Below are positions 54,101 to 61,247 of a stretch of 64,000 nt of DNA, piece by piece. The translations under genes were made by a program, and so were the position numbers. The notes beneath the pieces were generated by a model. That model was not told where the DNA came from. It did no database searches and was given only the letters and a program-made list of their open reading frames with translations. Numbering within the stretch: the stretch's first letter is position 1; each line of letters starts with the position of its first letter. This DNA is from Chryseobacterium cucumeris. Lineage in GTDB: Bacteria; Bacteroidota; Bacteroidia; Flavobacteriales; Weeksellaceae. Location of the stretch: positions 3,472,001-3,536,000 of the forward strand of contig NZ_CP068760.1 of the NCBI RefSeq assembly GCF_016775705.1, in the 5' to 3' direction.

Positions 54101-54861
54101 GAACTAACTGTGAGTATGACACACTGAATGCATTCCAGAAAGAAGGTGCCGTAGTTAGCAGCTTGCCTTTAATCAATATCAATCACCAGTTATTGGATGA
54201 AAGCATTGATGCCTGGGTAGAAGAGATCAGAACTTCTCAGATTCTGGCCTTCTCAGGAGGTTTCTCTGCGGGTGATGAACCGGATGGTTCTGCAAAATTC
54301 ATTGTCAACGTTCTGAAAAACGAAAAAATGAAAAATGCAGTACACGAATTATTAGACAGAGACGGGATGATTATCGGGATCTGTAACGGATTCCAGGCAT
54401 TGGTGAAATCAGGATTGTTACCTTACGGAAGAATCAAAGATCTGGATGAAAACTCTCCAACGTTAGCTCATAATGCCATCAGAAGACACATCTCTCAGAT
54501 GGTTACAGTACAAGTAGTGAATGACGAAAGCCCTTGGTTAAAAGGAATGAAAGGACAAACTTTCACAATTCCGATTTCCCACGGAGAAGGACGTTTCATG
54601 GCTTCAGAAGAAGAGATTAAGAAATTGTATGAAAACGGGCAGATTGCTACTCAATATATTGATCTTGATGGAAACATTGCTCACGGAATGCCATTCAATC
54701 CTAATAACTCTTTATTCGGAATCGAAGGAATCACTAGTCCATGTGGAAAAATCTACGGAAGAATGGGGCACCCGGAACGTTTTGCAGAAGGTCTCATGAA
54801 GAATATACCAACCGCGAATTATCACAATATATTCAAAAACGGTGTTGAATACTTCAAATAA
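51166..54861 (+). CDS. purL: Phosphoribosylformylglycinamidine synthase (large single-chain type)
   Basis: The 1231-residue protein is the fused PurLQ-type enzyme that makes FGAM from FGAR, glutamine and ATP. Seen are YWSDHCRHTTF near residue 220, the ATP-binding NETHNHPTEIEPFGGASTC, GGKDSMSG in the second half, and a C-terminal glutamine amidotransferase domain with nucleophile Cys in GICNGFQ and the later ISHGEGRF and GRMGHPER. Around 53913-53942 the DNA (CTCGAAACCCGAATCACGAA) resembles a dispersed repeat and encodes NLETRITNLEAA in a variable linker. Confidence 0.97.
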   Translation: MSNNKRIFVEKRGIFDVESPKIFDEVKAVVPAVQSVKVYNVYDIFNLNDGEFEKVVNNTFVDPVTDILHTENPAKAIHFGMEFLPGQYDQRADSAQQCIALLTENEKSKVRSGKLIEFEGVSEADLVKIKDLLINKVESQEKDLSILDIPAEEIPSKVIIHENFINFNDAELESFYNNHGFALGLDDLKFIQEYFKTEERNPTETELKVLDTYWSDHCRHTTFETELSDIQFEGQFKRTLETIFNDYIEKRKFLGRELKPISLMDLATVCGKYFHKTGNLDNLVISDEINACTIQIEAEYDGKKEPWYLLFKNETHNHPTEIEPFGGASTCLGGAIRDPLSGRSFVFQAMRLTGAADVLESVDKTLPGKLPQKTITKQAANGYSSYGNQIGLATTMVSEIYDEGYKAKRMEVGFVTGAVPVDWVRREKPANGDSIIILGGATGRDGVGGASGSSKEQDETSIHTMSSEVQKGNAVEERKIQRLFRNPEVTKLIKKSNDFGAGGVSVAIGEIADSLEVNLDVLPLKYEGLNGTELAISESQERMAVVVDPQDKEKFIRFCEAENIVAVEVAKVTDSGRMQMFWKGDKIVDLSRAFLDTNGCSKSQEVKITHLEEVKEETKAFTAENFLNILKDKNVASQKGLLEMFDSSIGATTVAMPLGGKYQQTLMEGSVQTLPILGAKDIKTVSLASWGFDAEISKQNSLLGASYAVVESVAKIVAMGGDYKNIRLSFQEYFEKLGQNPEKWGKPLASLLGAYDAQINLGLAAIGGKDSMSGTYQDLNVPPTLISFACANGDKENIISPELKSAGNKLYFFNHIAQESGLPNYNALKEAFEFIFENIKAGKIVSVKTVKEGGLAVALAKMSFGNRLGVEINADEAVLLAKNIGSLIIEAKEELSSAALQLIGEVKDSGILKINNLETRITNLEAAYTNTFENLFPTLEKEKITVEIDEKSNSIHPRNIIIKKHGIAQPKVFAPVFPGTNCEYDTLNAFQKEGAVVSSLPLININHQLLDESIDAWVEEIRTSQILAFSGGFSAGDEPDGSAKFIVNVLKNEKMKNAVHELLDRDGMIIGICNGFQALVKSGLLPYGRIKDLDENSPTLAHNAIRRHISQMVTVQVVNDESPWLKGMKGQTFTIPISHGEGRFMASEEEIKKLYENGQIATQYIDLDGNIAHGMPFNPNNSLFGIEGITSPCGKIYGRMGHPERFAEGLMKNIPTANYHNIFKNGVEYFK

Positions 54862-54874
54862 CAATACAAGAAAA

Positions 54875-55255
54875 ATGATCGTCATCCATGGCGGTCATTT
54901 TTCGTCTTTAGGAGGTTTCTACGAAGAAGCTTCCAACGTTCTCATGAAGGATACAGACTGGAAAGTAGGAACACTAGATGGCTTTGATGATATTCTCTAC
55001 GGAGGTTTCGGAGTGATTGAAGGCAAAGAAAAAATTGAAATCATCTGGAAAGAAGCAGAAAAGTCAAAAGAAGACTTAGGCTTTAAGGCTACCCGTGAAT
55101 TCTACGAAAACAAAATCCGACAGGGAAAACCCTTCAATATAAAATTAATTCAGCGAAAATTAGATGAATTGACTGAAGGGAAAGGCCAGACGCTTTTTGA
55201 AATTCTGGTGGAAATTATAGAATCACATACGAATATTACGCTGACATTAGAATGA
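54875..55255 (+). CDS. Barstar-family protein
   Basis: ATG at 54875 begins MIVIHGGHFSSLGGFYEEAS; the longer frame from 54842 overlaps purL. The 126-residue protein has the barstar-type pattern: short first strand, helix, then WKVGTLDGFDDILYGGFG, and a C-terminal extension. Barstar binds and blocks a ribonuclease such as barnase, but no ribonuclease gene is next to it. It lies 13 bases after purL and is probably read from the same transcript. Confidence 0.85.
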   Translation: MIVIHGGHFSSLGGFYEEASNVLMKDTDWKVGTLDGFDDILYGGFGVIEGKEKIEIIWKEAEKSKEDLGFKATREFYENKIRQGKPFNIKLIQRKLDELTEGKGQTLFEILVEIIESHTNITLTLE

Positions 55256-55689
55256 TGTAATGAGTAATAAGTAATTTTGTTATATCAGCTTCATCCAATC
55301 AACTTGTTGATTCATTCTTTGCTTCCTTGGATAAACATACTCACAATAAAACCTTTGCGTCAAAAATTTAACCATTAAGAATAATAAAGATTGTAAGAAA
55401 AGTTAAGATTCATCGCCGATGAATAGGGAATTCTGCTTCATAATAGCTTTAGCTGTTGCCTTAATAATTCTTTATTCCTTCAAAAATCTTAATGGTTCAA
55501 CTAAGTTTATTCAACCAGGGTACAAATTGGTCTATAGCTAAGTGAAACGCCCTTGCGAACGAAAACATAAAAGTTAAACCATGAGCGTCTTTTGCGTTAA
55601 AAATCACATAAAATTGAGGAGAATTATTTCCCTTAAACGATTTTTTCTTAATACTTTTACTTCAACAAAACAGGAAACAATAAAGTTCA
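55256..55689. other. Intergenic region with repeat relics
   Basis: I find no gene. It contains the 26-bp repeat (55539-55564) and simple AT-rich sequence with scattered relics such as AAATCTTAATGGTT. The SGNH hydrolase gene follows. Confidence 0.5.
55539..55564 (+). repeat. 26-bp dispersed repeat, copy 2
   Basis: This matches 405-430 exactly and is intergenic. Confidence 0.8.
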
Positions 55690-56319
55690 ATGAAGAAAAT
55701 TATTTACGGGCTGTTCTTCGGTGACAGCATTACCTATGGAGAATATGACGGCGTTTTTGGCGGCTGGGTAGATATTCTGAAAAGATATGCCCTGCAGAAA
55801 TTTCATGAAGGAAACGGAGATGAACTGATCCTGTTCAATCTCGGAATAGGAGGAGAAACCACAGAAGGATTGCTCAAAAGAATTCCTCATGAACTGGCTG
55901 CAAGAAATTCTGCTGATGGAAATATCGTTTTTCTAAGCTATGGAGCCAATGATCTTGCAGTAAAAGATGGAGTACAGATTGTAGATCCTGACAAATTTAA
56001 AACCAATATCAAAGAAGCTGTCGCACATGCCGGGCAGTTTTCCAATACCATTTATCTTGTAAGCATTCTCCCTTTCTCTCAAAAAATAGATGGAGTAGTA
56101 GTCAGCTCCGGGAAGAAAAGAATCAACGAGGATGTGGTTGTTTACAATCAAATTTTGAAAAATATTGTAGCAGAAGACTCATTGGGATATATAGATTTTT
56201 ATTCTGCTTTCCTGGATGATAAAGAAATTCTGCTTTCTGCAGACGGTGTGCATCCTAATGAAAAAGGCTATGGAATGATGGCCGAAATCGCAATTCCAAT
56301 CATTGAAAAGTATCTGTAA
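55690..56319 (+). CDS. SGNH/GDSL-family hydrolase
   Basis: The 209-residue protein carries all four SGNH blocks: FGDSITYG (Ser), GIGGETT (Gly), SYGANDLAV (Asn) and DGVHPNEKGYGMM (Asp and His). There is no signal peptide, so it is probably a cytoplasmic esterase or lipase of unknown substrate. Its stop overlaps the start of the next gene by one base, so the two are coupled. Confidence 0.93.
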   Translation: MKKIIYGLFFGDSITYGEYDGVFGGWVDILKRYALQKFHEGNGDELILFNLGIGGETTEGLLKRIPHELAARNSADGNIVFLSYGANDLAVKDGVQIVDPDKFKTNIKEAVAHAGQFSNTIYLVSILPFSQKIDGVVVSSGKKRINEDVVVYNQILKNIVAEDSLGYIDFYSAFLDDKEILLSADGVHPNEKGYGMMAEIAIPIIEKYL

Positions 56320-56651
56320 TGCCTAATTTATTTTCTTATGGAACCCTGCAGAAAGAGCAGGTACAGCTTGAAACTTTTGGAAGAATTTTACAAGGTGAAA
56401 AAGATATCTTATCAGGCTATAAATTAAGTATGCTTGAAATTACAGATCCTGAAGTACTTCGGAAAAGCGGTCAGAAATACCATCCTGTACTTGAATTTTC
56501 AGGAAACAATGAGGATGAGATAGAAGGAGTACTTTTTGACGTGACAGATGAAGAAATCCTCCAGGCAGATGAATACGAAGTGGATGATTACAAAAGAATC
56601 AAAACCGTTTTTAAATCTGGAAAAGAAGGGTTTATCTATGTCGGAAAATAG
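56319..56651 (+). CDS. Gamma-glutamylcyclotransferase-like (AIG2 family) protein
   Basis: The 110-residue protein opens with FSYGTLQ, the substrate-binding loop of the family, has VLEFSGNNEDEIEGVLFDV, and the catalytic-type Glu in QADEYEVDDYKRI. Members release 5-oxoproline from gamma-glutamyl compounds. It is coupled to the SGNH gene by a one-base overlap. The exact substrate is unknown. Confidence 0.88.
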   Translation: MPNLFSYGTLQKEQVQLETFGRILQGEKDILSGYKLSMLEITDPEVLRKSGQKYHPVLEFSGNNEDEIEGVLFDVTDEEILQADEYEVDDYKRIKTVFKSGKEGFIYVGK

Positions 56652-56787
56652 TCATTGCAAGCAACGCGAAGCAATCTCACTATCTCCTATGAAATTCCAA
56701 CAGTCTCTTTGTCATTCCGGGCAAAGCAAGAAATCTAAGCTTGAGTGTTCTCTCGCAGATTTCGCTAATATGACCAATTTAATATTC

Positions 56788-56850
56788 AATAGAAGTGGGC
56801 TTTAGCCCACTTATCCTATAAAAATAAATTCACTGGCTTCAGCCCAAACT
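56788..56850 (+). repeat. Two-hairpin dispersed repeat, copy C
   Basis: Hairpin AAGTGGGCTTTAGCCCACTT, an AT-rich linker, then CTGGCTTCAGCCCAAAC. It shares the layout of copies A, B and D. A GTCATTCCG-type relic lies just before it (about 56709-56740). Confidence 0.7.
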
Positions 56851-56889
56851 TAAAAAAACTGCTGACATACCCTTGTCACAACCTGTTTT

Positions 56890-56897
56890 TATCTTTG
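56890..56897 (+). promoter_or_regulatory. Candidate -7 element for the GyrI-like gene
   Basis: TATCTTTG matches TAnnTTTG, 20 bases before the ATG. A TTG lies upstream at 56873-56875, but the spacing is shorter than usual. Confidence 0.45.
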
Positions 56898-56917
56898 TGC
56901 TAACAAAAAATCAATAA

Positions 56918-57376
56918 ATGAATAACGTAAAAATAGAACCTTTTAAGGTGATCGGGATCTCTGTAAGAACAACCAATGAAAATGGACAGGCAGGAAAAGA
57001 TATTCCGGTATTATGGGAGAAAATGATCAGCGAGAATATTGTCAATTCAATTCCAAATAAAATAGACAATACCATTTATTCCATCTATACAGATTACGAA
57101 AAAGACCATACAAAACCTTATACAACGGTTCTTGGATGTAAAGTCGAAAACCTTGATAACATCCCGGAAGGAATGGTTGGCTATTCTTTTGATGGTGGAG
57201 ACTATCTGAAATTTGTCCCAAAAGGAGACCTTTCAAAAGGGTTGGTTATCAACGAATGGTTAAAAATCTGGGAAATGGGTTTGAACAGAACATTTACCGC
57301 CGATTTTGAAGTGTATGGAGAAAAAGCACAAAATCCTTCAGATGCCGAAGTAGATATTTTCATCGCTGTAAAATAA
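56918..57376 (+). CDS. GyrI-like/AraC effector-binding domain protein
   Basis: The 152-residue protein matches the SOUL/GyrI-like effector-binding fold as a stand-alone domain: FKVIGISVRTTNENG, VLGCKVENLDNIPEGMVG, GGDYLKFVPKGDL and the C-terminal DFEVYGEKAQNPSDAEVDIFI. Such proteins bind small hydrophobic compounds and some protect against toxins. There is no DNA-binding domain. Confidence 0.88.
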   Translation: MNNVKIEPFKVIGISVRTTNENGQAGKDIPVLWEKMISENIVNSIPNKIDNTIYSIYTDYEKDHTKPYTTVLGCKVENLDNIPEGMVGYSFDGGDYLKFVPKGDLSKGLVINEWLKIWEMGLNRTFTADFEVYGEKAQNPSDAEVDIFIAVK

Positions 57377-57430
57377 CAAAAAGTGAAAAAACTTGCCTTC
57401 ACAACCTTTGAACTGAAGACGTGATATTCC

Positions 57431-57480
57431 CCTCCTTCGGAGGGGTGTCAAAAATTCAAAGAATTTTTGACGGGGTGGTT
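57431..57480. repeat. CCTCCTTCGGAGG-type dispersed repeat
   Basis: Two adjacent hairpins, CCCTCCTTCGGAGGGG and TGTCAAAAATTC with GAATTTTTGACG, are followed by GGGGTGGTT. This is an intergenic repeat type common in Flavobacteriia. It lies between convergent genes and may also help termination. Confidence 0.7.
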
Positions 57481-57509
57481 AAACAATATTTGTCAACAAT
57501 TCCCCAATT

Positions 57510-57866
57510 TTAACTAAAAACATATTTCCCATACACCAAGACTCCGACAATCACCGCTGCAATAGCTGTCAGCAATACAGCTCCGGCAGCAATGTCCTTA
57601 ATAAAGCCAATTCTTTTGTCGAAATCAGGTTGAATGATATCACAGATCTTTTCAATAGCGGTATTAAAAATTTCAGCACTTAAAACAGCGAATGAGGCAA
57701 TAAGAACCAAAGCGGTGTCTGTGTTGCTCAGGTTGAAATAAAAAATAAGGAAGAGATTGACAAAGAATACCAGAAGTTCAATCTGGAAATTTCTTTCTGT
57801 TTTAATCATCATAAAAACACCCCGGAAAGCATTGAGAAAACTTTTATGGATGGGAGGTTTTTGCAT
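57510..57866 (-). CDS. Diacylglycerol kinase (DgkA-type)
   Basis: I chose ATG at 57866 because it gives the normal length of 118 residues; the frame extends further up without family similarity. The protein has three transmembrane helices, ERNFQIELLVFF in the first amphipathic part, and the signature SAEIFNTAIEKICDII with the catalytic Glu. It phosphorylates diacylglycerol or undecaprenol in the inner membrane. A divergent dnaN gene lies 183 bases away. Confidence 0.92.
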   Translation of the reverse strand: MQKPPIHKSFLNAFRGVFMMIKTERNFQIELLVFFVNLFLIFYFNLSNTDTALVLIASFAVLSAEIFNTAIEKICDIIQPDFDKRIGFIKDIAAGAVLLTAIAAVIVGVLVYGKYVFS

Positions 57867-58019
57867 AAATTTAAACTTTTGAGACAAAGATAGTCTTTGT
57901 ATTTTGATAAAATAGAGTTCCCCGAAGAAATATATGCATAATGTCAAGGCTCAAAACAAATTAAGGATCTTTGTTAAAAACTCCTCCATATTATTCTTTT
58001 CTTTGTTGTATGTATTTAT

Positions 58020-58027
58020 TATATTTG
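58020..58027 (+). promoter_or_regulatory. Candidate -7 element for dnaN
   Basis: TATATTTG matches TAnnTTTG, 22 bases before the ATG. TTTG at 58002-58005 could be the -33 box, but the spacing is short. Confidence 0.5.
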
Positions 58028-58049
58028 TAGAAACTTATTTTATAAATCT

Positions 58050-59180
58050 ATGAAATTTATTATTTCAAGTGGTGAACTGCAGAAGGCTTTGCAAACTGTA
58101 AGTGGCGTAATATCAAGCTCTCAATCGAGACCGATTTTAGAAAACTATCTTTTTGAATTAGACGGAAATAATGTTACCATTACAGCATCTGACGGCGAGA
58201 CAACTCTTGTTACTTCCCTGGAAGTAAAGTCTGATGATACAGGTAAATTTGCTGTTCCTGCTAAAATTTTTCAGGATTTTATCAAGACATATGGTGAACA
58301 GCCTCTGACATTTGTTGTAAAAGACAATGCCGAAGGTACCGGAAGCCAGCTTGAGATTTTAGATGAAAAAGATAATTTCGCAGTAGCATTAGACAATGCT
58401 GATGACTATCCTGAATTACCGGAATTTGACGCTTCCCAAAGTGTAACAATGCCGGCAGGAGTTTTGTCTGAAGCTTTGACAAACACACTATTCGCTACAA
58501 GTAACGACTCTCTTCGTCCGGTAATGACAGGAGTGCTTTTCCAGTTTGGAGAAAATGAAACCAATTTCGTTTCTACAGACTCCCACAGATTGGTGGTGTA
58601 CAAAAGAGCAGACCTGATGAATGCCGAACCGATGGAGTTTATCATGCCTAAAAAGCCTCTTAACATTTTCAAAAATATCCTGGCAAGTTCCAATGAAGAC
58701 GTTACCATTGACTTCAATGAGAATATGGCTAAATTTACTTTTGGTAAGCATATCTGGATCTGTAGACTGATTGACGGAAAATATCCGAACTATACTGCGG
58801 TAATTCCAAAAGAAAATCCAAATGTATTGACCATCAATAGAAACCTGTTGCTGGGAGCAATCAAAAGAGCGTCTATCATGTCCAACAAATCTACCAATCA
58901 GGTGAGATTCAAGCTTTCCGGAAATATTCTTCACCTTCATGCAGAAGATACTGAATATGCAAATAAAGCTGACATGCAGATTCCTTGCGACTACAACGGA
59001 GAAGATATCAATATCGGATTCAGTTCAAAATTCTTAACAGAAATGCTTACGATTTTAGGATCTGATGATATTACCATGAAAATGTCCCAGCCTAACAGAC
59101 CAGGAATCATTGAACCTCTTGATGGTCTTGAAGAAAATGAAAATATCTTAATGTTATCAATGCCGGTAATCGGATTGTAA
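58050..59180 (+). CDS. dnaN: DNA polymerase III beta subunit (sliding clamp)
   Basis: The 376-residue protein has the three-fold clamp layout. Seen are MKFIISSGELQKALQTVSGV at the start, SRPILENYLFEL, the second-domain block DSLRPVMTGVLFQF and TDSHRLVVYKR, and the C-terminal hydrophobic-pocket end ENILMLSMPVIGL (standing for the usual MPMR). The clamp encircles DNA and tethers replication proteins. It is not next to dnaA here. A terminator follows the gene. Confidence 0.97.
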   Translation: MKFIISSGELQKALQTVSGVISSSQSRPILENYLFELDGNNVTITASDGETTLVTSLEVKSDDTGKFAVPAKIFQDFIKTYGEQPLTFVVKDNAEGTGSQLEILDEKDNFAVALDNADDYPELPEFDASQSVTMPAGVLSEALTNTLFATSNDSLRPVMTGVLFQFGENETNFVSTDSHRLVVYKRADLMNAEPMEFIMPKKPLNIFKNILASSNEDVTIDFNENMAKFTFGKHIWICRLIDGKYPNYTAVIPKENPNVLTINRNLLLGAIKRASIMSNKSTNQVRFKLSGNILHLHAEDTEYANKADMQIPCDYNGEDINIGFSSKFLTEMLTILGSDDITMKMSQPNRPGIIEPLDGLEENENILMLSMPVIGL

Positions 59181-59200
59181 TATTGATTTAGTATACAAAT

Positions 59201-59225
59201 AAAAAGCCGGAATTTTCCGGCTTTT
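59201..59225 (+). terminator. Terminator after dnaN
   Basis: A 10-bp perfect stem (AAAAAGCCGG with CCGGCTTTTT) lies around AATTT and is followed by further T. Confidence 0.92.
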
Positions 59226-59241
59226 TTTGTAGGGTCTAATC

Positions 59242-59443
59242 GACTTAGGAATCAGGAGCGTTAAGAAAATTTAAATGTAATCCGCCAAAAAAATTCCATT
59301 GTCTGAGCATGGGATATACTATTGAACCGAAGAAGAACCAGATGATCCATGCGAGTTTGGAAATTTTAGGAGTACATTCAAATTTTTAGCGGATGATTCC
59401 CGTCTTGAACTTTTGTATACTTTTGCTTCAAGGCAAAAGTATA
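59242..59443 (+). repeat. 202-bp structured repeat, copy 7 (isolated)
   Basis: This is a more diverged full-length copy, 12 kb away from the array. Compared with the array it has ATCCGCCAAAAAAATTCC and TATACTATTGAACCGAAGAAG. Changes in one arm are only partly matched in the other. It is not followed by the MKIILNI ORF. It sits between the dnaN terminator and an AraC gene. Confidence 0.85.
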
Positions 59444-59530
59444 ATAAGAGAAAGGCGTATTCAAAAGAATATTAAATCAATAGTGTTATTTGTGAATCAT
59501 TAGCGTCATTAGTGTTTAAATCAACTCATC

Positions 59531-60361
59531 ATGGAAATAAAAATACAGTCTTCCCAAACCTCAGATTTTTCCGCAGAGTTCACAACTGAAAATTACAGCG
59601 TGTTTCTATGGAAAGGTTCCGGTGTTTTCTCAGTAGATGGTATTAATTATTCTTACAGCGGATACAATATTCTCTTTCTTTCTCCTTATCAAAAGGTGAA
59701 ACTGGTTTCGGAATCTGATGAAAATATCCACGTGCTTTTCTTTCACGGAGATTATTACTGTATAGAATATCATAAAAAAGAAGTGGCTTGTAACGGACTT
59801 CTTTTCAATAATATTTATCTGAATCCGAGTGTTGAGCTTTCGGAAGAGAGTTATCATTATATTCTTGAGCTTTTTAATCATATTAAAAAAGAAGAACGTG
59901 AAAAGCATCCGTTTTCGGAATCCATTATCAAAACCTATATCCAGCTCATTCTTGCCATTGGAAGCAAACAGAAAAGCAGTATTGAAAACAGCATAATTTC
60001 TAATGAAAAGCTTTCTAATAAAAATGCTGCAGAATTTCAGAAACTTCTGGAAACGTATTTTAAAACAGAAAAAGAACTGTCATTTTACAGCGATAAACTG
60101 AACATTACCAATAGTACATTAAGCAAGGCAGTAAAGAAAGAATTCTCCAAAACACCCAATCAGCTTATCAATGAGAGAATTATTCTGGAAGCCAAAAAAT
60201 TGTTGCATTTAACTTACAGATCTGTAAAGGAGATTGCTTCTGAACTGGGATTTGAAGATGAATTTTATTTCAGCAGGTATTTCAAAAAGTCAGTAGGCTG
60301 CTCTCCTAAAAATTACAGAGAAAAAGTGGGGATCTCCGTGGTGGCGAAAATGTCCATGTAA
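59531..60361 (+). CDS. AraC-family transcriptional regulator
   Basis: The 276-residue protein has a cupin-like N-terminal half (FLWKGSGVFSVDGINYSYSG, VLFFHGDYYCIEYH) and a C-terminal AraC double helix-turn-helix (LNITNSTLSKAVKKEFSKTP, VKEIASELGFEDEFYFSRYF, KKSVGCSPKNYRE). It probably controls the DUF417 gene that starts 63 bases downstream in the same direction. The effector is unknown. Confidence 0.92.
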   Translation: MEIKIQSSQTSDFSAEFTTENYSVFLWKGSGVFSVDGINYSYSGYNILFLSPYQKVKLVSESDENIHVLFFHGDYYCIEYHKKEVACNGLLFNNIYLNPSVELSEESYHYILELFNHIKKEEREKHPFSESIIKTYIQLILAIGSKQKSSIENSIISNEKLSNKNAAEFQKLLETYFKTEKELSFYSDKLNITNSTLSKAVKKEFSKTPNQLINERIILEAKKLLHLTYRSVKEIASELGFEDEFYFSRYFKKSVGCSPKNYREKVGISVVAKMSM

Positions 60362-60424
60362 TGTCCCGAAATGTCTATGTTGGCGCTCTGTGCATGTGAA
60401 TACCTTTGGTGAAAAATAAATCAC

Positions 60425-61042
60425 ATGAAAAACAGCAGACTTTATCACCAATTATTACAATGGGATACGTACTTTTTCAATTTTCTTAGAATCTCAATTT
60501 TCATCGTTATGGCTTGGATTGGAGGCTTGAAAGCCTTTCATTATGAAGCTGATGGAATTGTTCCTTTCGTTGCCAACAGCCCTTTGATGAGTTTTTTCTA
60601 CAAAAATGCAGACCATAAAGTTATTCAGGAAGATAAAAAACGGGTTGCAGAATACACTTTGTATAAAAATCCTGAAGGAAAAGTGGTTCAGAAAAATATT
60701 AACTGGCATCAGGAAAACGGAACATATGCCTTTTCCTACGGTTTAGGGACAATGATCGTTGTAATAGGAGTTATGGTATTACTGGGGATTTGGTTTCCTA
60801 AAATTGGAACAATTGGAGGTGCTTTAACATTTTTAATGTCATTGGTTACCCTGTCATTTCTGGTCACCACTCCTGAAGTATATGTACCGAATCTGGGGGG
60901 AGATTATGCAACTCCCCAGTATGGTTTTCCCTATCTGTCAGGAGCAGGACGTCTCGTATTGAAGGATATTATCATGATGGCCGGAGGGTTGGTATTATTT
61001 TCTGATAGCCTGAAGAAGCTGGTGAGACAATTGGACCAATAG
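60425..61042 (+). CDS. DUF417 (YkgB-like) membrane protein
   Basis: The 205-residue protein has about four transmembrane segments and the DUF417 pattern: RISIFIVMAWIGGLKAFHYE, IVPFVANSPLMSFFYK, GIWFPKIGTIGGALTFLMSL and FLVTTPEVYVP, GAGRLVLKDIIMMAGG. Relatives in enterobacteria respond to oxidants such as hypochlorite, but the transported or modified substrate is not known. The AraC gene directly upstream is the likely regulator. Confidence 0.9.
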   Translation: MKNSRLYHQLLQWDTYFFNFLRISIFIVMAWIGGLKAFHYEADGIVPFVANSPLMSFFYKNADHKVIQEDKKRVAEYTLYKNPEGKVVQKNINWHQENGTYAFSYGLGTMIVVIGVMVLLGIWFPKIGTIGGALTFLMSLVTLSFLVTTPEVYVPNLGGDYATPQYGFPYLSGAGRLVLKDIIMMAGGLVLFSDSLKKLVRQLDQ

Positions 61043-61247
61043 TTTCATGAATCAGCAGCACAAAGATTAACGAAAATTTATTATCTTAAAATCGCTTCTA
61101 AATTTCTCTATTTCTCAAAAAAACACGACATTTGTAGCTCGAAAAATTATCCATGAAAATGGTGGGATTTCAAATAAAAGTTTCAAAATAGAGCAGATGA
61201 AACCATAGGACACATCTGACGAATTAAATAAGTAGATAGATTAACAA

